Of a stretch of DNA of 64,000 nucleotides, positions 43,333 to 52,798 are shown in pieces. A program made the translations under genes and the position numbers. Under the pieces are notes generated by a model. That model saw only the letters and a program-made list of their open reading frames with translations, made no database searches and was not told where the DNA came from. Source of the DNA: Flavobacterium sp. HJ-32-4 (GTDB lineage: Bacteria; Bacteroidota; Bacteroidia; Flavobacteriales; Flavobacteriaceae). The DNA lies in contig NZ_CP092832.1 in the NCBI RefSeq assembly GCF_022532105.1, positions 3,377,001 through 3,441,000 on the forward strand, written 5' to 3'. Each line of letters begins with the position of its first letter. The first letter of the stretch is position 1.

Positions 43333-46300
43333 TCGTTTATCAACGAAAGTGAACACGCGATCAGATCAGCATCTGCAGTATAATTACCAGAGAATACCGC
43401 GGCCACACCAGTAGTTGGCGCACCGTTCGACCACTGCGTACCATCCCATGTTGTGGCAACGGTAACAGTGATTTCAGAAGAAGTAGCCTCTGAGCAAGCA
43501 CCGCTTTGAACAACAGCACGATAACGTGTCGTTGAAGCGATCATACCGATGCTCAATGTGCTGGTTGTGTTGGCAATCGGTGACCATGTTGTAAATGGTG
43601 ACACCGCGCTTTCCCAACGAACCACACTACCTGTATTACCGGTAAGGGTAAGCGTACCGCCATCTGTTCCGCAGACAGCACCACTGCGTGCAAGGCTACC
43701 ACCCACAGAAACTGGGCTCACCGTGATTTTCACTGCAGTAGAGTTCGCAGTCGAACAAGCACCGCTCTGTACCACCGCACGGAACCAGGTATCAGCTGTC
43801 AACGCACCCATTTGGGCCGATGTCAACGTCGTGCTGGTCGTGACAATGTCAGTAGCAGACGTAAACGCTGCATTCGACGCACGTTGCCATTTTACCACAT
43901 TACCTACATGGCCTGAAAGGCTTACATCAGTTGGAGTACCTCCCGTACAGATAGTCTGGTTAGACGATACGGAGCCTCCTACAGAAGTAGGATTAACGGT
44001 GAAGTTGAACGTGCTGCAAGACGAAGCCTCACCATTCGCGTTCAATGGAACCACGCGCCAGAAATACGTGCCTGCAGCCAATGGAGCCGCCGTAGTAAAG
44101 CTTGTAGTCGTTTGGTCGTTCGAAACCAGTGTGGTTCCGTCAACGGTGTCAAGATATACGTCATATGCTGTCGCATTCGTTACAGCAGCCCATGAAAGGG
44201 TAGTTCCAGATACAGAGGCGCACAAGTTAGCGCCACCAGCAGGAGCTGTTGGAGCCGCGACGCACACAGGTACAGGTGCCGTGACACAAACGGTGAAGTT
44301 CCCTGATCCGGCGCCACTTGCTGCGTGGTAAATACGTACGAAATACGTATTACCCGACACAAATGCGTTGCTAGTATACGTCTCAAGACCTCCCGTACTA
44401 GTGCCGTTCGTACAAGTCAATGAAGTCAGTGTACCGGTAGCAGTGTTGTCTGAAGAAGAGAACACCTGCAGCACGGCATTATAACCTGAACCTGACTGTA
44501 CCGTCACAACCTGGTAGGTTGAGGATGCCACGAAGGAATACCATACGTCATCATCCGGTGTTCCTGTACACGATGTCTGAGGCGACAAGGTAGCTACAAG
44601 AATATTCGGTTGTGGACTAGACGTTGGGTTACACACAGAATCAACTGTAAGGGTAACGGCACCGGCAATGTTGTCATTGGCAGGTGGATTCACCACTTCG
44701 TTCACCGAAATAGAGAACTGTCCGTTTCCTGAGCCTACTCCGTTGTGGAACACACGCAGGTAGTACGTAGCACCGCCAGTAGTCAGCCCTGTCGGGTTGA
44801 TGGCCTCTACCAAACCAGCCGATGTACTGTTAGCACATGTGATCGGTGTCATTGACGAATCGAACAACTGCAACACGCCATCGTAACCAGGTGAAGACCT
44901 GAGACGGATGTTGTAGTCAGCAAATGTTGTGGTGTTGAATGAGAACCACACATCGTCGTCTTCAAATCCGGCCGTCGAGCACGAAGCTGTGCCCACCCCT
45001 GAGTTGGTAGCACCGTCGGACGTATAATACGTACCGCACAGTTCAGACGGAGGTGATGATAATACGGTCAATGGAGTAGCACCCGCCACTTCGTTATTAG
45101 ACGGAACCGGAGTCGTCGGTGCACTGGTCAAGCCTGAGTAGATACCTGGTGTAAGAGACACCATGGTATAACAAGCTGGCATACGCGTAAGCGCGGTTTG
45201 GTTCGTCGTAGAGAAGAAGTTGGTGTTCGCTACTTGTTGGGCGAAACGATCGGAAGCCGTCGTTCCGTTAGGCGTAGTGCCATTGTAACCCACGCTGTAG
45301 CTGTATGCAGATGTTACAGTACCATCAAAACCATTAAAGTTACCATAGATAAACTCGATATGGTTATCTGATTCGTACAGTTTTACCTGGAAGTTCAGGT
45401 TTGGACCAGGGATGTTGAAACGTTCCATACCCGCCCACTCTACTGTAATCACAGCAGAACCGGAACCTAACACACCTGTAACCTGATAACGCATACACGC
45501 ATCGCGGTTGGCATACGCTTGACCCGTGAATACAAGGTCATCCCAGAATGGAGCCAATACACGGTTCTGTCCGGTAGAGGTCAGGTCGTTTGAGAACGCA
45601 GTAGATGTGTTCGCAGTATTGAACGTCATCCATCCGTTTGAAGACGCCTGGAATCCACTCACCGGAGCACCTTGGTAGGTGAAGGTCGTTCCGGTAAGGC
45701 TTACCGTAGTAGACGTGTTATCGTCACCCGATGTAGTACTCTGCCAGCCAGGGAATGCGGTACCTGTTCCGCCGGCAGCCGGCATGATCGAGGTGTATGA
45801 CGCACTTGTAATGGCCGTATCATACGTACAGATGCTTACGATAACATTCGACACGTTTGAATATCCTGTAAGGGCAGTAGCCGAACAGTCAACACGCAAC
45901 CTGTAATACTTGGTAACGGTCAACGCAGGTGTCGTATAGGTAGGCGTAGTCGCCCCTGTTCCACCTGTAACCGCAGCCCACGCATCGCTCACACCATTGT
46001 CATCTGACTCTTCCCACTGGAAGCTGGTACCGGTTCCGGTAGAATATCCGGTAGCCGCCAGTTGAACGGTATTCGTCGCACAAACATTGAATGTAGCCTG
46101 AACCGTACCACCTGTTGGCGTTCCGTTACAAATTGGAGCCGCAATCACATTGACAGTATAGTCTTCGAATGAACCGAAGGAGCCTGAGTAACAAGGCGTC
46201 ACCGGACCTGAGTCCTGACCACCGATACGCATTCTGTGCGGACCTACCGTTGCCAAAACAGGCACGGTAAAGCTAGCCGAAAGCGTCGTTGGGTTGGTGG

Positions 46301-49300
46301 CAAGTGACGTACCCGTATAAGCGATCTCGCCAGTATCGTCGAAATCAAGGTCATCGTTCCAGTCAATGAAGATACGGGTGTCATACGTGAAACCGGTCGA
46401 ATACGTGATGCTCACCGGAACTACGTCTCCTTGCGTGACCGTTGCCGATAATCCGGAGTAGTCAGCATAGTTTCCAGTTTCAGCACCAGTAGAGTTGTTA
46501 ACCGTACCGAATGTCACATTCGTGATACCACTTCCGTCAACTGAAGTCGGTGCAGGAACGCAGTATCCTGTAAAGAACGATCCGATAGACGACCAATCAC
46601 TTACGGTACCAGAACCACAGTTCGAACGTACCCAGAAATAGTATTGGGTGTTCGCTGACAACGTTGATAACGTAGCGGATGTACCAGTAGCGGTGCCTGT
46701 CGGTGTATCCGTAGTCAACGGAGTTACATTCGATGTTGAAACGTAATATTCATACCCATTTGACGGCGCAATCGAAGGAGCGGTCCATGTGATAACCGCA
46801 CCACCAGTAGAAACTGAAGAAGTCGTGAGCGCTGAAGGCTCATTACAAACCGGCAGGTCTTCCACGAGTACATCGTCAAGGTACAGGACCCATCCATCAG
46901 CCGGTGCTGCATTTCGGACGAACGCAATGTAAATAGAAGAGCCCGCATATGCTGACAAATCAACCGTCATCAACTGATAAGTCGTAGAAGCGACCGGCGT
47001 TGAGGCCATCGCAATATTCGTGAAGTCACTATAGGAACCGCCCGTAGTTGAAATACGAACCGAAATTTCATCGGGTTCCCCCGTTGAATTCGCACGTACC
47101 CAGAAGCGAAGCCTTTTCGGAGCACCCACCAGGGTCAACTGAGGCGTAATCAAGTAATCATCATTAGCAGCATTGAAATCTGTATTCAAAGCAGCCGCAC
47201 GACTACCCGAACGCGGGTTGCTGGTTGTGATCCCCCACGTACCTGAATCTCCTCCGTCAATAACGGTGAAACACGGTAAGGTAGTAGACGTCGTTTCGAA
47301 TGTCTCCGTCCATGGGAAAGTCGACACTGGATCACAAAGGGTAGTAAACGCCGAAGCAGGCGCCCAGCTACTGTAATCACCACCGCCGCAATTAGCACGT
47401 ACCCAAGCGTAATACGTAGTGGAAGCAGCCAGTGTGCCCAGTGATGTTGTCAACACGCCTGCACCGACTGAACCTGTTGGTGTTGTAACAGCCGTTGGAG
47501 CTGTGCTGGTAGTATCGAGATAATAATCATATCCGCCAGAAGGAGCACTAGCCGACGCCGTCCAGTTAAGGGTAGCTGAACTGTTTGTGATGGCATTTAC
47601 AGTTGGCGAAGACGGTGCCAAGCACGATGGTACCGGAATTACATTCACGGTGTAGTCTTCAAACGTACCAAACGAACTTGTCCAACACACAGTTGGCGGT
47701 CCTGCATCAACACCACCGATACGCATTCTGTGCGTTCCGTAGAAACCAACACCTGTTGGAACCGTGAACGAAGCAGCCAGGGTAGTTGGGTTCGTCGCAA
47801 GGGATGTGCCGCTGTAGACCTCTTCACCTGCATCCGCAAAGTCAAGGTCATTGTTCCAGTCGATCCAGATTTTGGTATCGTATGTAAAACCTGTTGAGTA
47901 TGTAATGTTCACCGGAATTGTCGCACCGGTAATCACATCACCCACCAGCGAGGAGTAGTTTCCATAACCACCGGGTTCAGCACCGGTCGGATTGTTGATT
48001 GTAGAGAACGAAACGTTTGTGATACCATTTCCATCCGTGCTTGTAGGTGCTGGCGAACAATAGGTCGTACTGAACACAGCAGAGTTTCTCCACGGGCTGT
48101 AGGAGCTCGAAGAAATGCTACAAGCGGAACGAACGTAAGCCGTCAGACCGGCAACAGAAGGAAGTCCTGAAACTGTAGTAGTCAATACACCTGCCCCAAC
48201 CGAACCGGAAGCGACAAGGCCTGTCGACCCGCTGCCACCCGCACCACTCGTGCGGATTTCGTACTCATATCCATCAGCAGGCGCACTCAGCGAGGCCGAC
48301 CACGTCAGGTCAACTGAAGCAGCAGTGATGTTAGACACGGTGATGTTGGATACCACGTCGCACGATACCGTCGTGAAACTGGTTTCATTGGCGACACCGC
48401 ATGTAGGGGCACCGTTACCGTTTTTCGGAACGATATACCAGAAATACTGGGTATTTGACAACAGTGGCGTTGTGAATGTATACGAGGTAGTCGCAACATT
48501 GGTCAGCAGTGTTTCGCCGCCTGAAGAAGTTCCGAAATACACATCATAACTGGTTGCGTTGGTAGCTGCTGCCCACGTGAGGGTCGGTAGCAAGGCGACT
48601 TGTGTTACCGCATCAACCGGATCTGTGTTTGTTGTACAGGCAGGAACCGGAGCCGTTACACAGATCGTGAAGGCACCTGTTCCGGCACCTGTACCACTGT
48701 GGTACACACGTACGAAATAGGTTTGGCCTGCCGTGAACGGACCTGAATAGGTTTCGATACCACCACCGGTAGTCGCGTTCACACACGCTACAGAGGTGAG
48801 GGTACCCGAACACGTATTATTAGAAGAGGTGAAAACCTCAACATGTGGGTTGAAACCTACCGCACTTCCGGTTACCGTGATAATATTGGTACCGCTGCTC
48901 ACGAAAGAATACCATACGTCGTCGTCTGGGTTACCACCGCAGGCCGCTTGCGAAGAAGCCGTCGCCGTGAACGTGTTACCAGCCGTTGTCGTACAGGTTG
49001 CAGTCGGCGTGAGCGAAGTAGCCGTACAGATATCATCGTTAGCAGGTGGTGTCGGTGTAGCGTTCACGATAATCGAGAAGTCACCGGTAACACCAAAGCT
49101 CGAAGGCGCAACGGTAACCGTCGGCGTACCCGAATAACCGGAACCGCCCTGGCTGCCTTGGAGCGCAATAGCTGTGATCGCACCGCTGGTCACTGTAACT
49201 TTCGCCACAGCACCTGAACCCGTAGCATCGGTAATATATACGAACGGAGTTGCAGTAAGTCCTGCACCACCATTACACGTAATATACCCCGTTCCACCGT

Positions 49301-51926
49301 TGGTTACCGTGAAGCCGGTAATCGCGCCTCCCGAAACAGTAGCGGTTGCAGTTGCCTGCGTTCCACCTCCTGCATGGTACACACGCACGCGGTAGACATT
49401 ACCCGGTGTCGTTGTAAAATCAACCTGGTTGATGGTCTCGGTCAGTGATGTACCGGTCAGGCCGTTCGCGTTCTTCGACGCAAGCGGCGTTGTATAGTCA
49501 CCGTCATTAAAGATCTGTACGACCGCATCATAACCACCTGAACCGCGAACGGTAACAGTGGTGTTGGTCGAATTCGCCGTGAACTTGAACCACACGTCGT
49601 CATCGGCTGTCGTTCCTGACACAGGAGCCGCAATACCTGAACTCGCTGTCGCGAACGCAGACGAATAGAACGAGCCACAGAAGTTCGCCGGAACAGTAGG
49701 CAGCGTCGTCAAATCGATCGCGCCCGCTGGCTCATCGTTGGTAGGCGGACCTGGCACACCCGGATACGGATCATTCGCACGAATGGAACCCGCTGGTGTG
49801 AAGGTATACATACTCGAACAGTTTGGCATAACCGAAAGCTTGTTAACACCTTCGTTTGTTGTTATACCTCCCAAACTTGAGAAACTAAGGGAATTGGCCT
49901 GCTGTAGTGCGATAACCTCGCCCGCCACAGCCGGTGTACCCCATGTGGAAGCGGTCATACCCATGGTGTAGCTAAACGCATAGCCGTTGGTAACCGTACC
50001 ATTATTCGGGTTGGTTCCGTCAAAGCCCTGCATCACACCATATACATATTCGATATGGCTGTCAGACTCATAGAGTTTGACCTGGAAGTTAAGGCTAGGA
50101 CCAGGATAGTTAAATACTTCCACGTTTTCCCACTGCACGGTCAATACGCGGTTAGGGGATGTACCCGTGACTTCGTATTTTACGAACTGTGTGTTCGGCG
50201 TGCCGTTGTTTACATACAAGTCTTCCCAGAAGGGCGCCAGCACAAAGTTGTTACTGGTGCTATTCGAGATACCGTTGTTGAAGGATGTAGCGGTATTCCC
50301 GCTATTCAACGTCATGAAACCATTCGTCGTTACGCGGAATGACGACACGGTCGTACCGGCATATTGGAATGGGAAGAATGTAAATGGACCGTAGTTGGAA
50401 TCATCGGCGGTACCCGTGGTAGGCGTCGCAATGACGGCAGAAGCCGATACCGGCGTGTAAACGATATTGTCTGTACGCGTGATGTTATATTTCAAGCGAT
50501 CAGCGGTAGAAATAGAAGCCGGGTTGGCTGTAGCCGTGGCCGTGTTGTAGAAATAACTTGGCGACGTACACAAGCGGCTCTCATACACGCGAACAAAATA
50601 CGTAGTCCCAATGGTCAAGCCGGTAACCGTAACCGATGTACCTGTACCGTTAAAGACAAGTTGTTGCCCTGAACCTCCGTATACCGTGTTGGCTGTGCCT
50701 GGCACTACCCCATTGGTGGGGTCTACAAAGGAATTGGTCGTATTGATGTAGACAGAACGGTTGTTACCGTTACCTGCCGTCCAGCTAAATGTTGCAGATG
50801 TTGTCGTCGCAGCGGTCTGCGTAATAGCAGATGCCTGGATAGTCGGGTTTGCCGGCCCGGAAACCGATACGACGTTGGAGTACGCGATATCAGAAGTGGG
50901 CGTACACGTAACGCGAAGGCGGTAGTACTGTGTACCACTGGCATAGGCCGGTGTGGTATATGACGCCGTCGTCGCACCCGTACCTCCGGAAACGTTCGCC
51001 CATCCGGTCGAACCATCAGGTGATGTTTCCCATTGATAAGCTAACCCCGTAACACCAGTAGTGTTACCAGTAACTGTAAATGCCTGTGTACTGCCTACGC
51101 AAATTGTCGACACTGCCGGACTAACAGTCCCCGCAGATGGAGGACCGGAACACGGTGGCGGTGGCGTAAACCTGTATACAGTTCCAGTAGCAGGTTTGGT
51201 TGAAAGCAACGTTTGAGATGTCGTACTACTCACAGCAGGCGTAGCTACGCTAGTTAAGTTCAAATAAGAGTTGGCACCTGAACCCGTAGCCGAACCGATA
51301 CCGATCGAAGCAGAGCCATTGTTAACCGACCCCGACTCAGAACGATAAATGAATTCAATCACGTTCGTTGTCTCGTATAGTTTAATTTGGAAGCTCAGAA
51401 CAGGAGACCCTGAGTTCCAATTCCACTCCCAATTTCGCCACTCAACAGTAAGAACGCGGCTTCCGACTGAACCTGTCAACTCATAGCCCGCAAAGGAGCC
51501 TCCAGTGGCAGCTCCGTCCAAGTCGTCCCACAGCGGCGCGATGATAGGCCGCGAGGTAGCATTGGCCGTAGTGAAGTCGTTAGTCGTCAATGAAGAAGTA
51601 CCGGTCGTGTTCAAACTGATAAAGCCGTTTGAACTCATCCGGAACTGCGTGTAATTCACGCCTTCATAGACGAATGTAAACCCAATGTTTTGCGCCGTAC
51701 TGAGAGCGGTATCGGCCTGCACAGACGTTAGCTGTGTGGCTGAACCACTCACCTGCGTGTAAGTACCTGTCGTTGCGAGAAACGAATAATCTCTCGCAGT
51801 CTGAGCATGGACACTGACTGAACACAGATGCACGACTACAAAAGCGATAAACCAAAGTAGGAAACCTCGGCCTGCCCTATTTCCCGAACGCGGTCGAGAA
51901 TGAGCGGAATTGTAGTTTTTATACAT
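41853..51926 (-). CDS. Giant T9SS-secreted modular adhesin-like protein 1
   Basis: A 3357-residue secreted protein. The signal peptide has a long basic N-region and the hydrophobic core GFLLWFIAFVVVHLCSVSVH, with cleavage near AQ at 41-42. Approximate modules: barrel-like beta domains (50-260, 480-720), repeated Fn3-like domains, four DDDVWFKF-type pre-peptidase C-like domains (about 730-870, 960-1095, 2276-2412, 2426-2552), two GEVED domains (1289-1429, 1789-1932; key IWIDWNNDLDFADAG and GTFEDYTVNV) and a cleaved-adhesin/MAM-like domain (1539-1692). The type C sorting domain (2883-3357) ends KKVAY. It is probably cell-surface bound or released, in adhesion or glycan binding. It is extremely Thr/Ser/Gly rich. 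Confidence 0.92.
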   Translation of the reverse strand: MYKNYNSAHSRPRSGNRAGRGFLLWFIAFVVVHLCSVSVHAQTARDYSFLATTGTYTQVSGSATQLTSVQADTALSTAQNIGFTFVYEGVNYTQFRMSSNGFISLNTTGTSSLTTNDFTTANATSRPIIAPLWDDLDGAATGGSFAGYELTGSVGSRVLTVEWRNWEWNWNSGSPVLSFQIKLYETTNVIEFIYRSESGSVNNGSASIGIGSATGSGANSYLNLTSVATPAVSSTTSQTLLSTKPATGTVYRFTPPPPCSGPPSAGTVSPAVSTICVGSTQAFTVTGNTTGVTGLAYQWETSPDGSTGWANVSGGTGATTASYTTPAYASGTQYYRLRVTCTPTSDIAYSNVVSVSGPANPTIQASAITQTAATTTSATFSWTAGNGNNRSVYINTTNSFVDPTNGVVPGTANTVYGGSGQQLVFNGTGTSVTVTGLTIGTTYFVRVYESRLCTSPSYFYNTATATANPASISTADRLKYNITRTDNIVYTPVSASAVIATPTTGTADDSNYGPFTFFPFQYAGTTVSSFRVTTNGFMTLNSGNTATSFNNGISNSTSNNFVLAPFWEDLYVNNGTPNTQFVKYEVTGTSPNRVLTVQWENVEVFNYPGPSLNFQVKLYESDSHIEYVYGVMQGFDGTNPNNGTVTNGYAFSYTMGMTASTWGTPAVAGEVIALQQANSLSFSSLGGITTNEGVNKLSVMPNCSSMYTFTPAGSIRANDPYPGVPGPPTNDEPAGAIDLTTLPTVPANFCGSFYSSAFATASSGIAAPVSGTTADDDVWFKFTANSTNTTVTVRGSGGYDAVVQIFNDGDYTTPLASKNANGLTGTSLTETINQVDFTTTPGNVYRVRVYHAGGGTQATATATVSGGAITGFTVTNGGTGYITCNGGAGLTATPFVYITDATGSGAVAKVTVTSGAITAIALQGSQGGSGYSGTPTVTVAPSSFGVTGDFSIIVNATPTPPANDDICTATSLTPTATCTTTAGNTFTATASSQAACGGNPDDDVWYSFVSSGTNIITVTGSAVGFNPHVEVFTSSNNTCSGTLTSVACVNATTGGGIETYSGPFTAGQTYFVRVYHSGTGAGTGAFTICVTAPVPACTTNTDPVDAVTQVALLPTLTWAAATNATSYDVYFGTSSGGETLLTNVATTSYTFTTPLLSNTQYFWYIVPKNGNGAPTCGVANETSFTTVSCDVVSNITVSNITAASVDLTWSASLSAPADGYEYEIRTSGAGGSGSTGLVASGSVGAGVLTTTVSGLPSVAGLTAYVRSACSISSSSYSPWRNSAVFSTTYCSPAPTSTDGNGITNVSFSTINNPTGAEPGGYGNYSSLVGDVITGATIPVNITYSTGFTYDTKIWIDWNNDLDFADAGEEVYSGTSLATNPTTLAASFTVPTGVGFYGTHRMRIGGVDAGPPTVCWTSSFGTFEDYTVNVIPVPSCLAPSSPTVNAITNSSATLNWTASASAPSGGYDYYLDTTSTAPTAVTTPTGSVGAGVLTTSLGTLAASTTYYAWVRANCGGGDYSSWAPASAFTTLCDPVSTFPWTETFETTSTTLPCFTVIDGGDSGTWGITTSNPRSGSRAAALNTDFNAANDDYLITPQLTLVGAPKRLRFWVRANSTGEPDEISVRISTTGGSYSDFTNIAMASTPVASTTYQLMTVDLSAYAGSSIYIAFVRNAAPADGWVLYLDDVLVEDLPVCNEPSALTTSSVSTGGAVITWTAPSIAPSNGYEYYVSTSNVTPLTTDTPTGTATGTSATLSTLSANTQYYFWVRSNCGSGTVSDWSSIGSFFTGYCVPAPTSVDGSGITNVTFGTVNNSTGAETGNYADYSGLSATVTQGDVVPVSITYSTGFTYDTRIFIDWNDDLDFDDTGEIAYTGTSLATNPTTLSASFTVPVLATVGPHRMRIGGQDSGPVTPCYSGSFGSFEDYTVNVIAAPICNGTPTGGTVQATFNVCATNTVQLAATGYSTGTGTSFQWEESDDNGVSDAWAAVTGGTGATTPTYTTPALTVTKYYRLRVDCSATALTGYSNVSNVIVSICTYDTAITSASYTSIMPAAGGTGTAFPGWQSTTSGDDNTSTTVSLTGTTFTYQGAPVSGFQASSNGWMTFNTANTSTAFSNDLTSTGQNRVLAPFWDDLVFTGQAYANRDACMRYQVTGVLGSGSAVITVEWAGMERFNIPGPNLNFQVKLYESDNHIEFIYGNFNGFDGTVTSAYSYSVGYNGTTPNGTTASDRFAQQVANTNFFSTTNQTALTRMPACYTMVSLTPGIYSGLTSAPTTPVPSNNEVAGATPLTVLSSPPSELCGTYYTSDGATNSGVGTASCSTAGFEDDDVWFSFNTTTFADYNIRLRSSPGYDGVLQLFDSSMTPITCANSTSAGLVEAINPTGLTTGGATYYLRVFHNGVGSGNGQFSISVNEVVNPPANDNIAGAVTLTVDSVCNPTSSPQPNILVATLSPQTSCTGTPDDDVWYSFVASSTYQVVTVQSGSGYNAVLQVFSSSDNTATGTLTSLTCTNGTSTGGLETYTSNAFVSGNTYFVRIYHAASGAGSGNFTVCVTAPVPVCVAAPTAPAGGANLCASVSGTTLSWAAVTNATAYDVYLDTVDGTTLVSNDQTTTSFTTAAPLAAGTYFWRVVPLNANGEASSCSTFNFTVNPTSVGGSVSSNQTICTGGTPTDVSLSGHVGNVVKWQRASNAAFTSATDIVTTSTTLTSAQMGALTADTWFRAVVQSGACSTANSTAVKITVSPVSVGGSLARSGAVCGTDGGTLTLTGNTGSVVRWESAVSPFTTWSPIANTTSTLSIGMIASTTRYRAVVQSGACSEATSSEITVTVATTWDGTQWSNGAPTTGVAAVFSGNYTADADLIACSLSLINEAVVRVGTVDAGNATTSAYDFDISGPVTVQTGSSLIIEQGSNLLQTGYTGANSGNITVKTKVRVWRQDYVYWGSPVSGQKLFNFSPLTLWNRFYTFSATGNAYVPVFSSSTDPAMATYDFSPGTGYMVRAPNTFANPNYSQPATQPWFNGQFIGVANNGTYNVTTTNGVSNVHMISNPYPSTIDAAAFRSANGGGALYFWTHTNQTAGSNNYASITNSGAAAAYSGGVVPNGTIQVGQGFLLSNTGNVSSVTFNNSMRLGNNAGQFFRTADSDRSRIWLNVANGDVKGNQMLVAYIPSATLADDNGYEAKLIPNGNNISSLIGSDRYVIQARPAFSADDIVPMGLRAETAGTFTVSLDHVDGVFEGDQDIFLKDNLTGVVTNLKQASYSFATEAGDFNDRLQLQYVNTTLGIPGFDANTVVIYKDDNQVLTINAGTIEMANVKIFDIRGRQVYTKEAISSNVAQLGDLKAEHQVLLVQITSADGRVVTKKVAY

Positions 51927-52250
51927 AGTTAATAAAATTTTAGTGCCTAAAGATATTCAAAAAAAGTTAATGGTTTATTAATATTCCGATAATAAGCTAA
52001 TTATTCCGACGTTTTCGACCGAAAAATAAACGAATTACGAGTAAAAAACCAAATACTTTGAATTATTCTCAATATTAAAAATCGCAAAAAGACACTATAT
52101 TTTACTTAATAACACAACTATTAAATCACAATTTGATAACTTTTGAGGTATGGCATTTAAATAAAAGGGCTGTATATGAAAAATTGTGATGTGAGTGTTA
52201 ATTCTATGATTATTCCTATGCACTCTATGAAAATTATCTGGCAATAGCGC
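51927..52250. other. AT-rich gap with leader of giant gene 1
   Basis: This 324-nt stretch has no open frame worth calling and is far richer in A/T than its surroundings. The minus strand has TATCTTTA at 51955-51948, 21 nt before the giant-gene ATG, as a possible -7 box. The bases just before the start, TTAACT then ATG, are shared with giant gene 2. Nothing else was recognised. Confidence 0.6.
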
Positions 52251-52279
52251 AAAAAAAAACCTCCCGTTTCCGGGAGGTT
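52251..52279 (-). terminator. Rho-independent terminator of giant T9SS gene 2
   Basis: A 9-bp stem (AACCTCCCG with CGGGAGGTT), a GAAA loop on the minus strand and at least seven T afterwards. It is unrelated in stem sequence to the terminators of giant genes 1 and 3, although the coding ends are almost identical. Confidence 0.85.
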
Positions 52280-52296
52280 TCTCTTATTTATAACCA

Positions 52297-52798
52297 GCGA
52301 TTAGTACGCCACCTTCTTGGTTACGACCCTTCCGTCGGCGGAAGTAATCTGTACCAACAAGACTTGGTGCTCTGCCTTCAGGTCACCCAACTGGGCCACA
52401 TTCGAGCTGATCGCTTCTTTGGTGTATACCTGACGGCCGCGGATGTCGAAGATTTTCACATTCGCCATCTCGATCGTACCGGCATTGATGGTCAGCACCT
52501 GGTTGTCATCTTTATAGATAACGACCGTGTTCGCATCGAAGCCTGGGATACCCAAGGTCGTATTGACATACTGCAACTGCAGACGGTCATTGAAGTCTCC
52601 TGCTTCGGTAGCGAAGCTGTACGAGGCTTGTTTCAGGTTGGTCACAACCCCTGTCAGGTTATCTTTCAGGAAGATGTCCTGATCGCCCTCAAACACACCA
52701 TCCACGTGGTCAAGCGATACCGTGAAGGTACCAGCCGTCTCAGCACGAAGGCCCATCGGAACGATGTCGTCAGCGCTGAACGCAGGACGTGCCTGGAT
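52297..52798. repeat. 500-bp near-identical 3' tract shared with giant genes 1 and 3
   Basis: It matches 41849-42350 at a constant offset with about 8 substitutions counted by eye, then diverges abruptly after GTGCCTGGAT at 52798. It covers the last 165 codons of the sorting domain. Confidence 0.85.

Noticed and set aside
43549..44331. 260-residue plus-strand open frame inside giant gene 1
   Set aside because: It is antisense to the Thr/Ser/Val-rich repeats; the low stop-codon density comes from the coding composition of the real strand. There is no promoter and no recognisable domain.
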